Made by a program: the position numbers and the translations under genes. From assembly GCA_910584345.1 (NCBI GenBank), contig CAJTZX010000001.1, positions 1-64,000 of the forward strand: a DNA stretch of 64,000 nucleotides. Reading direction: 5' to 3'. Position 1 is the first letter of the stretch. The number at the start of each line of letters is the position of its first letter. Source of the stretch: an uncultured Eubacterium sp. GTDB taxonomy: Bacteria > Bacillota > Clostridia > Lachnospirales > Lachnospiraceae. Below are positions 16,725-26,248 of the stretch, one piece after another. Under the pieces are notes generated by a model that worked only from the letters and a program-made list of their open reading frames with translations, was not told where the DNA came from and searched no databases.

Positions 16725-18308
16725 ATGTTTAAAACATTTAATGTAACAGGGCTTTGTATCCCTGAGCGTAATTATATGGCAAATATCAGCGGCAAACTTG
16801 ATACCATTTTCTGCCGTTACATACAGCCGGGCAAATATTTTACGATTAACCGGGCAAGGCAATATGGCAAGACCACTCTTATGTATTTGCTGGAACAACG
16901 GCTTAAAAATGATTATCTTGTGATTCACTTAAGTTTTGAAGCTTCTGATGAAATGTTTGTATCACTCTATACACTTGCCGCTGGACTGATACGAAAATTC
17001 ATCCGCTCGCTAAAACAGCAACAGATGAAGCAAACGCTTTTGGAACCTCTATGCCAGCCTATTTCCAAACAGTTCCCTTTGGATGATCTCAGTGAACATA
17101 TCACCTGCCTGTGTGAACGTTCTGATAAACCAATTATTCTGATGATCGATGAAGTAGATAAAAGTTCTGATAACCAGATTTTTTTATCATTTTTAGGTCT
17201 GCTGAGAACAAAATATTTAGATCAACTACAAAACAAAGACCTTACGTTTCATTCTGTCATACTGGCTGGTGTATATGATATCAAGAACCTAAAGCTGAAA
17301 TTGCATCCAGATGAAGAAATAAAATATAATAGTCCCTGGAACATTGCTGCCGATTTTACAATAGATCTGAGCCTTCAGCCAGATGAAATTTCAGAAATGC
17401 TTACAGAATACGAAAAAGACCATCATACGGGTATGGATGTTACTAAAATTAGCAAACTGATTTTTGATTACACAGACGGTTATCCCTACCTCGTTTCCCG
17501 GATCTGTCAGATCATCGATGAAAAACTGTCTGACCAAAATGCATATTCTGCACAGAATTCGATTTGGACTGCACACAGTGTTGTTGCCGCGGAACTTCTT
17601 TTACGCAAAGAACCCAATCCATTGTTTGACGATCTTGTGAAAAAAATAACAGAATATCCAAAATTAAAACAACTACTGCAAAATATTCTTTTTCGTGGGA
17701 GCAGTTTTCCGTATGAGCACGAGAATCATTTCATTCAGCTTGGCGCTACCTTAGGTCTTTTTAAAGAAAAAAATGGTACGGTAGCTATTGCAAACCGAAT
17801 TTTCGAAACTAAGCTTTACGATATATTCATCTCGGAGCTTGCAGTAGAAAATACACTGTATCAAACCGGCTCCATCGAACGCAGTCAGTTTATTGTTGAC
17901 GGTAATTTGCAGATGAAAGCTGTTATGAAAAAATTTTATGAGCATTTTACGGAAATTTATCATGCAAAAGACGAACCATTTCTGGAATCTTATGGCCGCA
18001 AACTTTTTTTGCTTTATTTAAAACCAATCATCAATGGATCTGGTAATTACTATATTGAAGCCCAGACAAGAGATCAGAAACGTACCGATATTATTGTGGA
18101 CTTTCATGGAACTCAACATATTATTGAACTAAAAATATGGCATGGAAATGAATATATGAAACGAGGAGAACAACAGCTATTCGAATATCTGGATTATTAT
18201 CATACGGACACAGGATATTTGCTTAGTTTCAACTTTAACAAACATAAAAAAACCGGAATTCGTGAAATAGTGCTAAACGGAAAGTACATTTTTGAAGTTA
18301 TCGTATAA
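16725..18308 (+). CDS. AAA-ATPase-like protein with C-terminal PD-(D/E)XK nuclease domain
   Basis: This 527-residue protein has an N-terminal P-loop NTPase of the AAA_35/ATPase-like group. The Walker A is NRARQYGKTT (42-51), with the leading Gly replaced, and the Walker B is ILMIDEVD with D142 and E143. A helical middle region follows. The C-terminal nuclease-like domain shows D456 (RTDIIVD) and E469-x-K471 (IIELKIW), the PD-(D/E)XK signature, and a later Q in GEQQLFEYL. No clear Shine-Dalgarno precedes the ATG. It is a lone gene directly beside the palindromic elements. Homologues are abundant in gut Clostridia and Bacteroidetes, and no role is proven; defence or mobile-element functions are guesses. 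Confidence 0.75.
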   Translation: MFKTFNVTGLCIPERNYMANISGKLDTIFCRYIQPGKYFTINRARQYGKTTLMYLLEQRLKNDYLVIHLSFEASDEMFVSLYTLAAGLIRKFIRSLKQQQMKQTLLEPLCQPISKQFPLDDLSEHITCLCERSDKPIILMIDEVDKSSDNQIFLSFLGLLRTKYLDQLQNKDLTFHSVILAGVYDIKNLKLKLHPDEEIKYNSPWNIAADFTIDLSLQPDEISEMLTEYEKDHHTGMDVTKISKLIFDYTDGYPYLVSRICQIIDEKLSDQNAYSAQNSIWTAHSVVAAELLLRKEPNPLFDDLVKKITEYPKLKQLLQNILFRGSSFPYEHENHFIQLGATLGLFKEKNGTVAIANRIFETKLYDIFISELAVENTLYQTGSIERSQFIVDGNLQMKAVMKKFYEHFTEIYHAKDEPFLESYGRKLFLLYLKPIINGSGNYYIEAQTRDQKRTDIIVDFHGTQHIIELKIWHGNEYMKRGEQQLFEYLDYYHTDTGYLLSFNFNKHKKTGIREIVLNGKYIFEVIV

Positions 18309-18388
18309 ATTAAAAAAGATACTACAATTATTTATATTTCATCTTTTTCTTAAATAACAAAAATATTTTAGAATTTTGTAAAAATATG

Positions 18389-18417
18389 TTGCTTTTATAC
18401 AAAATATTGAGTATGAT
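18389..18417 (+). promoter_or_regulatory. Promoter of the arabinofuranosidase gene
   Basis: TTGCTT (18389-18394), 17-base spacer, TATGAT (18412-18417). Its position rules out start codons before about 18425 and supports the ATG at 18452. Confidence 0.65.
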
Positions 18418-18451
18418 AATCACAATACATGGGAAAGAGAGGCATTTTATT

Positions 18452-19963
18452 ATGGGACAAAAAACCAAAATGATCGTTGACAAAGATTTTAAGCTTGCCG
18501 ATATTGACGACAGGCTGTATGGTTCTTTTATTGAACATCTGGGGAGAGCCGTTTACACAGGTATTTATCAGCCTGGCCATGCCAGCGCAGATGAAGAAGG
18601 TTTCCGTAAAGATGTGATTGAGCTTGTAAAAGAATTAAACGTACCGATTATTCGTTATCCGGGCGGCAATTTTGTATCAAACTTTTTCTGGGAAGACAGT
18701 GTAGGTCCAAAAGAGCAGCGCAAAAAAAGGCTTGATCTGGCCTGGCGTACATTTGAAAGCAATGAAATCGGACTCGGCGAATTCGCACACTGGTGCAAAA
18801 AAGTAAATTCCGACATTATGATGGCAGTCAACCTCGGCACAAGAGGAACCGCAGATGCACTAAACCTGCTGGAATACTGCAATCTTGACACAAATACTTA
18901 CTATGCGGATTTAAGAAGACAGCATGGTGTAGACAAACCATATGGCATCAAAACGTGGTGTCTTGGCAATGAAATGGATGGGCCTTGGCAGATGGGACAT
19001 AAGACTGCGACAGAATACGGCCATCTGGCGGCAGAAACTGCCAAAGCAATGAAAACGATGGACGATTCTCTGGAATTTGTCGTATGCGGCAGCTCAAACG
19101 TAGAAATGCCGACATTTCCTCAGTGGGAAGCTTCCACACTGGAAGAAGCTTATGAATATGTGGACTATATTTCTCTTCACCAGTATTATGGAAACCGCAA
19201 AAACGATACTGCAGACTTCTTCGCGAAAACACAAGATCTGGAAACCTTCCTGCACAGTGTCATTGCTACCTGTGATTATGTAAAAGCAAAAAAACGCAGC
19301 AAAAAAGATATCTGCTTAAGCTTTGACGAATGGAATGTATGGTATCATACGACAGATGCAGACAATGATGAAATGGCAAAAAAACCATGGCAAATTGCAC
19401 CGCATCTGCTGGAAGATATTTATAATTTTGAAGACGCTGTATTAAATGGCCTTATTTTAATTACGTTCTTAAAACATGCAGACCGTGTTAAAATTGCATG
19501 TCTGGCTCAGCTTATCAATGTCATTGCTCCAATTATGACAGAAACCGATGGCCCTGCATGGCGTCAGACAATTTTTTATCCATTTTTGCATGCTTCCAAA
19601 TATGGACGCGGCACATCGCTGACTCCTGTAATCTCTACCGGCACACATGATACTACGCAGCACAGCCATGTCACAGATATCGAATCGGTTGCCGTATATA
19701 ACGAAGAAAAAGGCGAAGTTACTATATTTGCAGTAAATCGCAATACAGATTCCGATATCGAATTCGAAGCAGATATCCGCGGCTTTGAAGGATGGCAGGT
19801 TAAGGAATACATTGTAATGGAAAGCGATGATATGAAACTTGCAAACTCTGCTTCAAGCAGCCCTGTCATTCCTAAGACACGGACAGACTATTCTATGGAG
19901 AATGGTATTTTTAATACTGTCATGAAAAAATGTTCCTGGAATGTAATCGTATTTTCTAAATAA
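18452..19963 (+). CDS. GH51 alpha-L-arabinofuranosidase
   Basis: This 503-residue cytoplasmic glycoside hydrolase of family 51 removes terminal alpha-L-arabinofuranosyl units from arabino-oligosaccharides. The acid/base is E174 in CLGNEMDGPW and the nucleophile is E293 in LSFDEWNVWYH. The IRYPGGNFVSNFFWEDSVGP stretch is typical of the family. It has no signal peptide, so its substrates are imported oligosaccharides. GAGAGG lies 9 bases before the ATG. It is a single-gene unit with its own promoter and terminator; no arabinose transporter or araBAD gene is adjacent. Confidence 0.93.
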   Translation: MGQKTKMIVDKDFKLADIDDRLYGSFIEHLGRAVYTGIYQPGHASADEEGFRKDVIELVKELNVPIIRYPGGNFVSNFFWEDSVGPKEQRKKRLDLAWRTFESNEIGLGEFAHWCKKVNSDIMMAVNLGTRGTADALNLLEYCNLDTNTYYADLRRQHGVDKPYGIKTWCLGNEMDGPWQMGHKTATEYGHLAAETAKAMKTMDDSLEFVVCGSSNVEMPTFPQWEASTLEEAYEYVDYISLHQYYGNRKNDTADFFAKTQDLETFLHSVIATCDYVKAKKRSKKDICLSFDEWNVWYHTTDADNDEMAKKPWQIAPHLLEDIYNFEDAVLNGLILITFLKHADRVKIACLAQLINVIAPIMTETDGPAWRQTIFYPFLHASKYGRGTSLTPVISTGTHDTTQHSHVTDIESVAVYNEEKGEVTIFAVNRNTDSDIEFEADIRGFEGWQVKEYIVMESDDMKLANSASSSPVIPKTRTDYSMENGIFNTVMKKCSWNVIVFSK

Positions 19964-19976
19964 ATCATTTACCGCA

Positions 19977-20018
19977 AAACGCCTGTCTGTGAAAGTTCTT
20001 TCCGGACAGGCGTTTTTT
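19977..20018 (+). terminator. Terminator of the arabinofuranosidase gene
   Basis: Stem AAACGCCTGTC with GACAGGCGTTT, followed by T6. Confidence 0.85.
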
Positions 20019-20025
20019 CATGTAC

Positions 20026-20054
20026 TTTACACCTGCCCTTATATACGCTATAAT
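20026..20054 (+). promoter_or_regulatory. Promoter of the small protein / chemoreceptor unit
   Basis: TTTACA (20026-20031), 17-base spacer, TATAAT (20049-20054). Confidence 0.75.
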
Positions 20055-20123
20055 AAAGGCTGTCATAAAAGCATGAAGGAGTTTCCAACAGAACAGGTGG
20101 TGAACAAGATGGAGGTAACAAAA

Positions 20124-20312
20124 ATGTCAAAAGAAGAAATAATGAAAAATGCCATGGATGAATTTGGAGAAATACAAGAGTATATGATTTCTGCACACAA
20201 AGAAAATGCTCAGGAAACATATGCAAAGCTGAAAAAAAAATATCTGAGATTAAAAGCGTTGCTTAACAGTTTAGGAGTAACTCTTACAGATATTGATGAA
20301 ATCAAAGAATAA
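20124..20312 (+). CDS. Small helical protein of unknown function
   Basis: This 62-residue acidic/basic protein is predicted almost entirely helical (MSKEEIMKNAM...YAKLKKKYLRLKALL). GGAGG lies 7-8 bases before this ATG, which overrides ATG codons further upstream in the frame. It is 62 bases before the chemoreceptor gene and shares its promoter, so it may be a partner or regulator of that receptor. I recognise no family. Confidence 0.6.
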   Translation: MSKEEIMKNAMDEFGEIQEYMISAHKENAQETYAKLKKKYLRLKALLNSLGVTLTDIDEIKE

Positions 20313-20374
20313 TAAATCCAACGCCCGTCTTACGAATACGAGTAAAGCCAAAGACATTAAAGGAGCAGACTATC

Positions 20375-22054
20375 ATGAAAAAAAGGATCAGCCAATCTAC
20401 ACTCACATTCATTTTAAATGGAGTATCCATACTCGCCCTCATTTTTATGGGTGTCGCACTGTTTGCAAACAGCCATATCCGCACACTGTTAAACAGCGCA
20501 AATGAAGAGCGGTTTAACCTGACTTATAACGCCAACCGTTTTATGAACGGTTCTGCATATTTAACAAATGAAGTACGTGCATTTGCAGCTACCGGCGAAC
20601 CGGAACATTATGACAACTACTGGCGGGAAGTTAACGAACTTAAAAACCGTGACCTCGGTGTATCCGCCATGCAGGAAATCGGTATTACGGATGAGGAGCA
20701 GAACATGATCGATGATATGTTCTCTCTTTCTAATGAACTCGTACCGCTGGAAGAAGAAGCTATGAATCAGGTAAAAGCCGGCGACAAGGAAAGTGCGGTG
20801 CGATATGTATATGGATCCGATTACAACAGCGCCATTGCGCAAATCAACGCTTTAAAAGACCAGTTTTTAACAGCGCTTGATACAAGAACTAAAGAACGTC
20901 TGGATGATTTGAACTATCAGGCTGCTTTTATCCGGCAGGTAATGACTCTGACATTGATTTTGATTGCTGCCATTCAGCTGATTAGCATGCTTACTACAAA
21001 CAGACGCGTACTTCGCCCGGTTGTTGCAGTACGTGACCAAATGGGAGAAATATCAAACGGCAATCTTTCCGCTGATTTTTCTCTGGAACCGGATACTTCT
21101 GAAATTGGAATGCTCGTTGCATCCATACATGAAACAAAACGTGAGTTAAAAAAATACATTCAGGATATCGATCATAAATTAGCGCAAATGGCACAAGGAT
21201 CTATGGATGTGACAATTGGCAGCGATTACCGTGGAGAATTTCTTCCAATCCAAAATGCTATGCGTCAGATCGTAGATTCTTTAAATCATGCATTATCACA
21301 GATAAGCGTCACAGCCGAACGGGTATCTTCAGAATCCGAACATATGGCATCCGGCGCAGAGACTTTATCCAACGGTACGGTGCGTCAGGCATCAGCGGTA
21401 CAGGAATTATCTGCCAGCATACAGGAAATATCCAGCCAGGTAGACCGTACTTCCAAAGATGCTGATGATGCAAGACACGCTTCCGGTGAAGCTGCCAAAC
21501 AGCTGGAAATCTGTGGTCAGAAAATGGAATCCCTATCCTCAGCCATGAGCGATATTTCCAAAGCTTCCAATCAGATCGGAGGTATTATCAAAACAATTGA
21601 AGATATTTCTTTCCAGACCAATATACTGGCCCTTAATGCAGCTGTGGAAGCTGCGCGTGCAGGAGAAGCAGGCAAAGGCTTTGCGATTGTTGCCGATGAA
21701 GTACAAGACCTTGCAAATAAAAGTTCTGTATCAGCACAGGATATTGCTGAACTGATCGAAAATTCAATGGAACTCGTGCGTTATGGTTCTTCTTTGACGA
21801 CAGATACAACAAACGCCATTTTAACCGTTGTTTCCAGCGCACAAAAATCTACCCAGCTGGTAGACCGAATTGCAGAATCCGCACAGTATCAGTCACAGTC
21901 ATTGAAACAGCTGACACAAGGGATGGAACAGATTTCAGAAGTCGTTCAGACAAATGCCTCTACGGCACAGGAATCAGCGCAATCAGCCAAAGAATTGTAT
22001 CAACAGGCTGAAGAGTTAAAAATATCTGTACATAAGTTCCGTCTAAAACAATAG
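20375..22054 (+). CDS. Methyl-accepting chemotaxis protein
   Basis: This 559-residue membrane chemoreceptor has transmembrane helices at about 10-31 and 187-206 flanking a helical-bundle sensor domain of the 4HB_MCP type. A HAMP domain (about 207-260) and a long cytoplasmic signalling coiled coil follow. The conserved hairpin tip reads ALNAAVEAARAGEAGKGFA. It would control CheA activity in the polar receptor array. AAGGAG lies 9 bases before the ATG. No C-terminal NWETF-like tether is seen. No cheA, cheW or flagellar gene is in the window, so motility is only implied. The ligand is unknown. Confidence 0.93.
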   Translation: MKKRISQSTLTFILNGVSILALIFMGVALFANSHIRTLLNSANEERFNLTYNANRFMNGSAYLTNEVRAFAATGEPEHYDNYWREVNELKNRDLGVSAMQEIGITDEEQNMIDDMFSLSNELVPLEEEAMNQVKAGDKESAVRYVYGSDYNSAIAQINALKDQFLTALDTRTKERLDDLNYQAAFIRQVMTLTLILIAAIQLISMLTTNRRVLRPVVAVRDQMGEISNGNLSADFSLEPDTSEIGMLVASIHETKRELKKYIQDIDHKLAQMAQGSMDVTIGSDYRGEFLPIQNAMRQIVDSLNHALSQISVTAERVSSESEHMASGAETLSNGTVRQASAVQELSASIQEISSQVDRTSKDADDARHASGEAAKQLEICGQKMESLSSAMSDISKASNQIGGIIKTIEDISFQTNILALNAAVEAARAGEAGKGFAIVADEVQDLANKSSVSAQDIAELIENSMELVRYGSSLTTDTTNAILTVVSSAQKSTQLVDRIAESAQYQSQSLKQLTQGMEQISEVVQTNASTAQESAQSAKELYQQAEELKISVHKFRLKQ

Positions 22055-22080
22055 CATATGATAAAGAAAACCAGAACTGC

Positions 22081-22126
22081 AAAACGGCCATCAGAAACAT
22101 CCAAATACGTTTCTGATGGCCGTTTT
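22081..22126 (+). terminator. Bidirectional terminator after the chemoreceptor gene
   Basis: A perfect 18-bp stem (22081-22098 with 22109-22126) has A and T runs on either side. It serves the plus-strand chemoreceptor and the minus-strand pseudogene. Confidence 0.85.
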
Positions 22127-22140
22127 ATCTACAGTCTTTA

Positions 22141-23052
22141 TCAACCGCTGCTGCATGAATTTTCCATTGTTTGATCCAGATACAACCCTGCCTGTACGTT
22201 CCACATACGCGCATATTTTCCATCTGCATGAATCAGCTCCTCATGTTTTCCTGCTTCTATGATCTGTCCTTGCTCCATCATATAAATGCAGTCTGCATCC
22301 CGCGTTGTTGATAACCTGTGCGAAATAAATATTACCGTTTTATCCTTTGCAATCTCATTTAGCTCCTGATTCAGCTCATATTCCGCCAACGGATCTAATG
22401 CTCGGCTCATCCATAATAATTAAATGCTGTCCGCGGTACAACGTACGGGCAATCGCCACTTTTTGCATCTCGCCGCCAGAAAGATTCACACCATCTTTTT
22501 CAAATTCCGTTGTAAGAGGTGTTTCAATCTGATAAACAAGTGCGTACCGGTCTATCCGAAAAATCATATAAAATCCTGCCAATGCCAGAAAAAACGATAC
22601 GGTCATATCACAAAAATTATGCAATAGCTTCGGCACTCTCGTCTTTGCCTCACGGACTGCCATCATATACTGATTATAAAACTCACTGTCTTCATAACAG
22701 GTCATATCGACCTGACATGCCTTTTGATACAACAGGCGATTCATTCCCTCATAAAACGCACATCCGACACCGGACCTGCAACATATGTATCATACTGCGT
22801 AAATATATGTGTAAGCATTAGCGGTATAAAGGCTGTCCAAAGCAGTGCCATCATACTGTCAAACAGCGTCTTTTTTTCCGCCAGAGCAAGGATTATCTGT
22901 GTAAAAAATGCCCCATAGACTAAATAACTGTAGACAGCACAAAAACACTCCGCAAACTCCAGTAAAATTCGTTTTTTATCTATCTGCCAGACAAGCTTTA
23001 AGACAAATCTATGCGCATGAAAAATCTTTTGGAATGCATTCTCTGATCCCAT
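22141..23052 (-). pseudogene. Decayed ABC exporter gene
   Basis: Three minus-strand reading frames together resemble one ABC exporter of the membrane-ATPase fusion type. 22741-23052 holds the first membrane part. 22376-22744 holds a further membrane part that runs straight into the signature VNLSGGEMQKVAIARTL and a broken Walker B region (IIMDEPS). 22141-22410 holds the rest, starting ALDPLAEYELN and ending with the H-loop FISHRLST. The frame changes near 22743 and near 22405. The stretch that should hold Walker A is missing, implying an internal deletion of well over 100 codons. No complete ATP site can be formed, so this is a dead gene. Confidence 0.85.
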
Positions 23053-23247
23053 TTAACAATACTCCTTCCGTATTCTCTTTTTGAAAAGCATGCCTGAAAA
23101 TCATCCTGCTTTTCGAAAGCTAAACCTATCATATCATAAAAATGAATAAATAGGAGGTTCGGCCGCGAATTCAGGGATTTTGTCTATGAATTTCTTGATT
23201 TTCTATTTTGATTGCGCTAATATAATGTCAGACAGGAGGCAGGAGTC

Positions 23248-24171
23248 ATGATGAATCATCACATAAAAATATATGCAAAAGCATCGTTCGTTTCAGAAGA
23301 AATTCGTGAAAAAATAAAGTGCGGCTGCGATGGACTTGAGTTTCATCTGCAAAATGATTTTTTACGTAAAGGAAGTTGTTTTGAAACGTGTTATCTGCAG
23401 GAGTTGTTTACGATGTACAATGTAGAGGTTGTGCACGTACCATTTTACAAAAAGGGACAGGTCATGAATATGGAGCATGTCTTTCAGCACAGAGATCTCA
23501 GTCCAATACGGAATGTGTTTCGTCTGGCTCAGTATTGTGCAGATATCTGGAAGCATAGAGTATTGGTTGTAATTCATACCTCGTTGTCATTTTTTGATTT
23601 TATGGAATTCGAATTGTTCCGCAGCCATTTGGAACAGGAGCTTCAACGGTTGTTTGATGAATTTCCAATGACAGATCTGGCGATTGAAAACGTAGTTCCG
23701 ATGGAATATCAAGCATCTGGTAACGAAAGTCCCAGACTTTGCAATGGAACCTTTACAGATATTGTAAATATTGTGTCTTATCTGCGAGAGCGATTTGGCG
23801 AAAGAGTAGGAAGCGTCCTCGATATCTGTCATGCGGCTATGACTGAAAAATATATGAATGTTCTGCTTGCTGCTTCAGATTTTTTGCCGCACAGTCATGT
23901 CCCGCAGCATTTAGATTACAGTATGGAACATTATTTTCATATAAACAAAGAAATTTGTAAGCTGATACATTTTAATGATTTTACAGGGAATGGATATATG
24001 CAAAATCATGGGACGGTATTCCAGGACCAGAAAAAAGTAGCCGCACTTGTAGAACTTTACAAAAAATATCATTATGAATGTCCGCTTACATTAGAAATTC
24101 AGGAAAAAGACTATAGAGATTGTGTCAATTATCGGCAAACCAAGACGATGTTGGCCAACTGTTTTAAGTGA
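23248..24171 (+). CDS. TIM-barrel protein of the xylose-isomerase-like / AP endonuclease 2 fold
   Basis: This 307-residue cytoplasmic protein has the pattern of metal-binding sugar isomerase-like TIM barrels: VVHVPF, VVIHTS, LAIENVVP (Glu), SVLDICHA (Asp, His), LIHFNDFTGN (His, Asp) and PLTLEIQE (Glu). This set of acidic and histidine ligands is typical of the AP_endonuc_2 superfamily. GGAGG precedes the ATG, and an in-frame ATG follows immediately. A TATAAT box lies at 23221. It is a lone gene between a pseudogene and a structured intergenic region. Sugar-phosphate or inosose isomerase/epimerase activity is possible; the substrate cannot be named. Confidence 0.65.
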   Translation: MMNHHIKIYAKASFVSEEIREKIKCGCDGLEFHLQNDFLRKGSCFETCYLQELFTMYNVEVVHVPFYKKGQVMNMEHVFQHRDLSPIRNVFRLAQYCADIWKHRVLVVIHTSLSFFDFMEFELFRSHLEQELQRLFDEFPMTDLAIENVVPMEYQASGNESPRLCNGTFTDIVNIVSYLRERFGERVGSVLDICHAAMTEKYMNVLLAASDFLPHSHVPQHLDYSMEHYFHINKEICKLIHFNDFTGNGYMQNHGTVFQDQKKVAALVELYKKYHYECPLTLEIQEKDYRDCVNYRQTKTMLANCFK

Positions 24172-24178
24172 AATCAAT

Positions 24179-24352
24179 CCTGCTGCCATCCGAAAATATT
24201 TCGAAATGGTATCCGCCGCAGAAAGTGCTTTCGTCAATATGGTGGCACTCGCCAAAAGTGCATAGGGCGGTATAACCCTGCTCAAAGGCATTTCAAACTA
24301 TTTCCGTTTGAATCTCTCTGCGAGTGCACCAAAAGCGCCTCATGGCAACAGC
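24179..24352. other. Imperfect long dyad, candidate structured RNA or repeat
   Basis: This intergenic stretch has outer arms CTGCTGCCAT and ATGGCAACAG with one mismatch. An inner pair GGTGGCACTCGC/GCGAGTGCACC carries a one-base bulge, and small hairpins lie within (GCACT..AGTGC; TTCAAAC..GTTTGAA). No reading frame or T-run accompanies it. It may be a decayed interspersed palindrome or an RNA; it does not resemble the 15.8-kb element in sequence. Confidence 0.4.
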
Positions 24353-24406
24353 TATAAAGGACTTTAACTATATAAAAAGAAACATGTATTTTCTGTCTAC
24401 AAAATA

Positions 24407-24943
24407 TTACTGATCTGTGATATCTGACCATGCATAGGTCATCTCGTCTCCCGTAATATTTTTTCCCATAAAGCTTTCTGCAAAATCAAAATAACCATCG
24501 GATCCCATACGTTTTATCCATGTATTAACAGACTCCTTGATACGCAACAGGCAAATCACAGGTTCGGCATAAATATCGTGCAGTGTCTTTTTGTCTGTCA
24601 AGTCAATGTTTGAATCAGCGGAAATAGCAGCATGAAGTTCTTCATTTGTAAAAGGATCAAATGCCATCAATAAAGCATGTTCCAGTCTCGCATTATCCTC
24701 ATTTCTAAAAGAATCCAATTCAAATGTTTCCCCGGTACACCTTGACTTGATATCAAATAAAACAAGTGCAATGGCCTCTAAAAGGCGACGACTGTTAGAT
24801 GACGGAAATTTGCGGTGTACTTTTAATAAATTACTTTCCATTGCGAAGATATTTATCGTATGAAAATCTTCGTCACCTTTTGCTATTTTCCCATATTCCT
24901 TTTCCATCTGTGAATATATTTTCTCGAATTGATATTGCTGCAT
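24407..24943 (-). CDS. Hypothetical protein
   Basis: This soluble 178-residue protein, mostly helical and acidic, resembles no family I recognise. AAGGAGG lies 8 bases before the ATG at 24943, while an ATG 10 codons upstream lies before that site and is not used. The segment SNSRRLLEAIALVLFDIKSR is amphipathic. It has its own promoter and faces the divergent CDP-glucose dehydratase gene. Its function is unknown. Confidence 0.6.
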   Translation of the reverse strand: MQQYQFEKIYSQMEKEYGKIAKGDEDFHTINIFAMESNLLKVHRKFPSSNSRRLLEAIALVLFDIKSRCTGETFELDSFRNEDNARLEHALLMAFDPFTNEELHAAISADSNIDLTDKKTLHDIYAEPVICLLRIKESVNTWIKRMGSDGYFDFAESFMGKNITGDEMTYAWSDITDQ

Positions 24944-25010
24944 ACAAATACTCCTCCTTAGAATTGCATCCAATATTGGATACTTTTATATTCGGTAATA
25001 GATATCATAT

Positions 25011-25039
25011 ATCATACACATTTTTCTTTATACAGTCAA
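25011..25039 (-). promoter_or_regulatory. Promoter of the hypothetical gene
   Basis: TTGACT (25034-25039, minus strand), 17-base spacer, TATGAT (25011-25016). Confidence 0.65.
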
Positions 25040-25053
25040 TCATCAAGTTAGAA

Positions 25054-25082
25054 TTGCAAAAAAAATCATATTAGTATAAAAT
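25054..25082 (+). promoter_or_regulatory. Promoter of the CDP-glucose dehydratase gene
   Basis: TTGCAA (25054-25059), 17-base spacer, TAAAAT (25077-25082), divergent from the promoter at 25011-25039 and only 14 bases from it. Confidence 0.5.
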
Positions 25083-25164
25083 AGGTATATCATCCATGAC
25101 TTATCAAAAATATTAACACCACGTGAAATGCATACAAAAATACATACAAAAAAGGAGATCAAAT

Positions 25165-26226
25165 ATGTTAGATATGTCTTTTTATAAAAATAAAAAAGTA
25201 CTCATCACAGGTCACACCGGATTCAAAGGTTCCTGGATGTGCAAGCTGCTGCTTTTGGCAGGAGCAGATGTCACTGGATATGCGTTGGCAGCGCCAACCA
25301 AACCAAGTCTTTTCGAAATCTGCCAAATATCCGGCCAGATAAACTCTGTCATCGGTGATGTACGTGACCTTGCACATATGAAAGAAGTGTTCGATTCCTG
25401 CCAGCCGGAAATTGTCATCCATATGGCAGCTCAGCCGCTAGTGCGCGAATCCTATAAAAATCCAGTTTATACGTACGAAACTAACGTTATGGGAACTGTC
25501 AATGTACTGGAATGCGTGCGCACAACACCTTCTGTCAAATCCTTTCTGAACGTTACAACAGACAAAGTATATCTGAACAAAGAATGGGAATGGGGTTATC
25601 GTGAAAACGAAGAATTAAACGGTTTTGATCCTTATTCAAACTCCAAATCATGCTCCGAACTGGTTACCGGCAGTTATAAAAATTCATTTTTCGCAGACTC
25701 TAAGGTTGCAATTTCAACCGCACGTGCCGGAAATGTCATTGGCGGCGGTGATTTTGCTGCAGACCGTATTATTCCTGACTGTGTCCGTGCTGCACAGGCC
25801 GGACAGGATATTATTGTAAGAAACCCATATTCAACAAGGCCGTATGAACATGTATTAGAGCCTGTAGCTGCATATCTGATGATTGCACAGGCACAATATT
25901 CCAATAAAAAGCTGGCCGGAAATTATAATGTTGGCCCGAATGAAACGGATTGTCTGACAACCGGAGAGCTTGTTACACTATTTTGTGACAAATGGAATCA
26001 GAAATCGAACAGCTCCATTCATTGGGTCGATCAATATGACGGTGGGCCACATGAAGCTAATTTTCTAAAATTGGATTGCTCCAAATTAAAGAAAACATTC
26101 GGATGGTCTCCGAAATGGAATGTGGAAACTGCCGTTGAAAAGGTCATCGAATGGTCTGATGTTTATTTTCAAAATGGTGACGTTTCTGCATGTATGAAAA
26201 GGCAGATTTTAGATTTTTGTTTATAA
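25165..26226 (+). CDS. rfbG: CDP-glucose 4,6-dehydratase
   Basis: This 353-residue short-chain dehydrogenase-type enzyme converts CDP-glucose to CDP-4-keto-6-deoxyglucose, the entry to CDP-3,6-dideoxyhexoses of surface glycans. The NAD-binding loop reads TGHTGFKGSWM, and the active-site YxxxK is in PYSNSKSCSE. The motifs RPYEHVLEP and NVGPNE are typical of RfbG. AAGGAG lies 7-8 bases before the ATG at 25165; an earlier in-frame ATG lacks a site. The usual neighbours rfbF, rfbH and reductases are absent, so the rest of the pathway must lie elsewhere or be lost. Confidence 0.88.
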   Translation: MLDMSFYKNKKVLITGHTGFKGSWMCKLLLLAGADVTGYALAAPTKPSLFEICQISGQINSVIGDVRDLAHMKEVFDSCQPEIVIHMAAQPLVRESYKNPVYTYETNVMGTVNVLECVRTTPSVKSFLNVTTDKVYLNKEWEWGYRENEELNGFDPYSNSKSCSELVTGSYKNSFFADSKVAISTARAGNVIGGGDFAADRIIPDCVRAAQAGQDIIVRNPYSTRPYEHVLEPVAAYLMIAQAQYSNKKLAGNYNVGPNETDCLTTGELVTLFCDKWNQKSNSSIHWVDQYDGGPHEANFLKLDCSKLKKTFGWSPKWNVETAVEKVIEWSDVYFQNGDVSACMKRQILDFCL

Positions 26227-26248
26227 TTTATCATCTGAAAAACACAAA

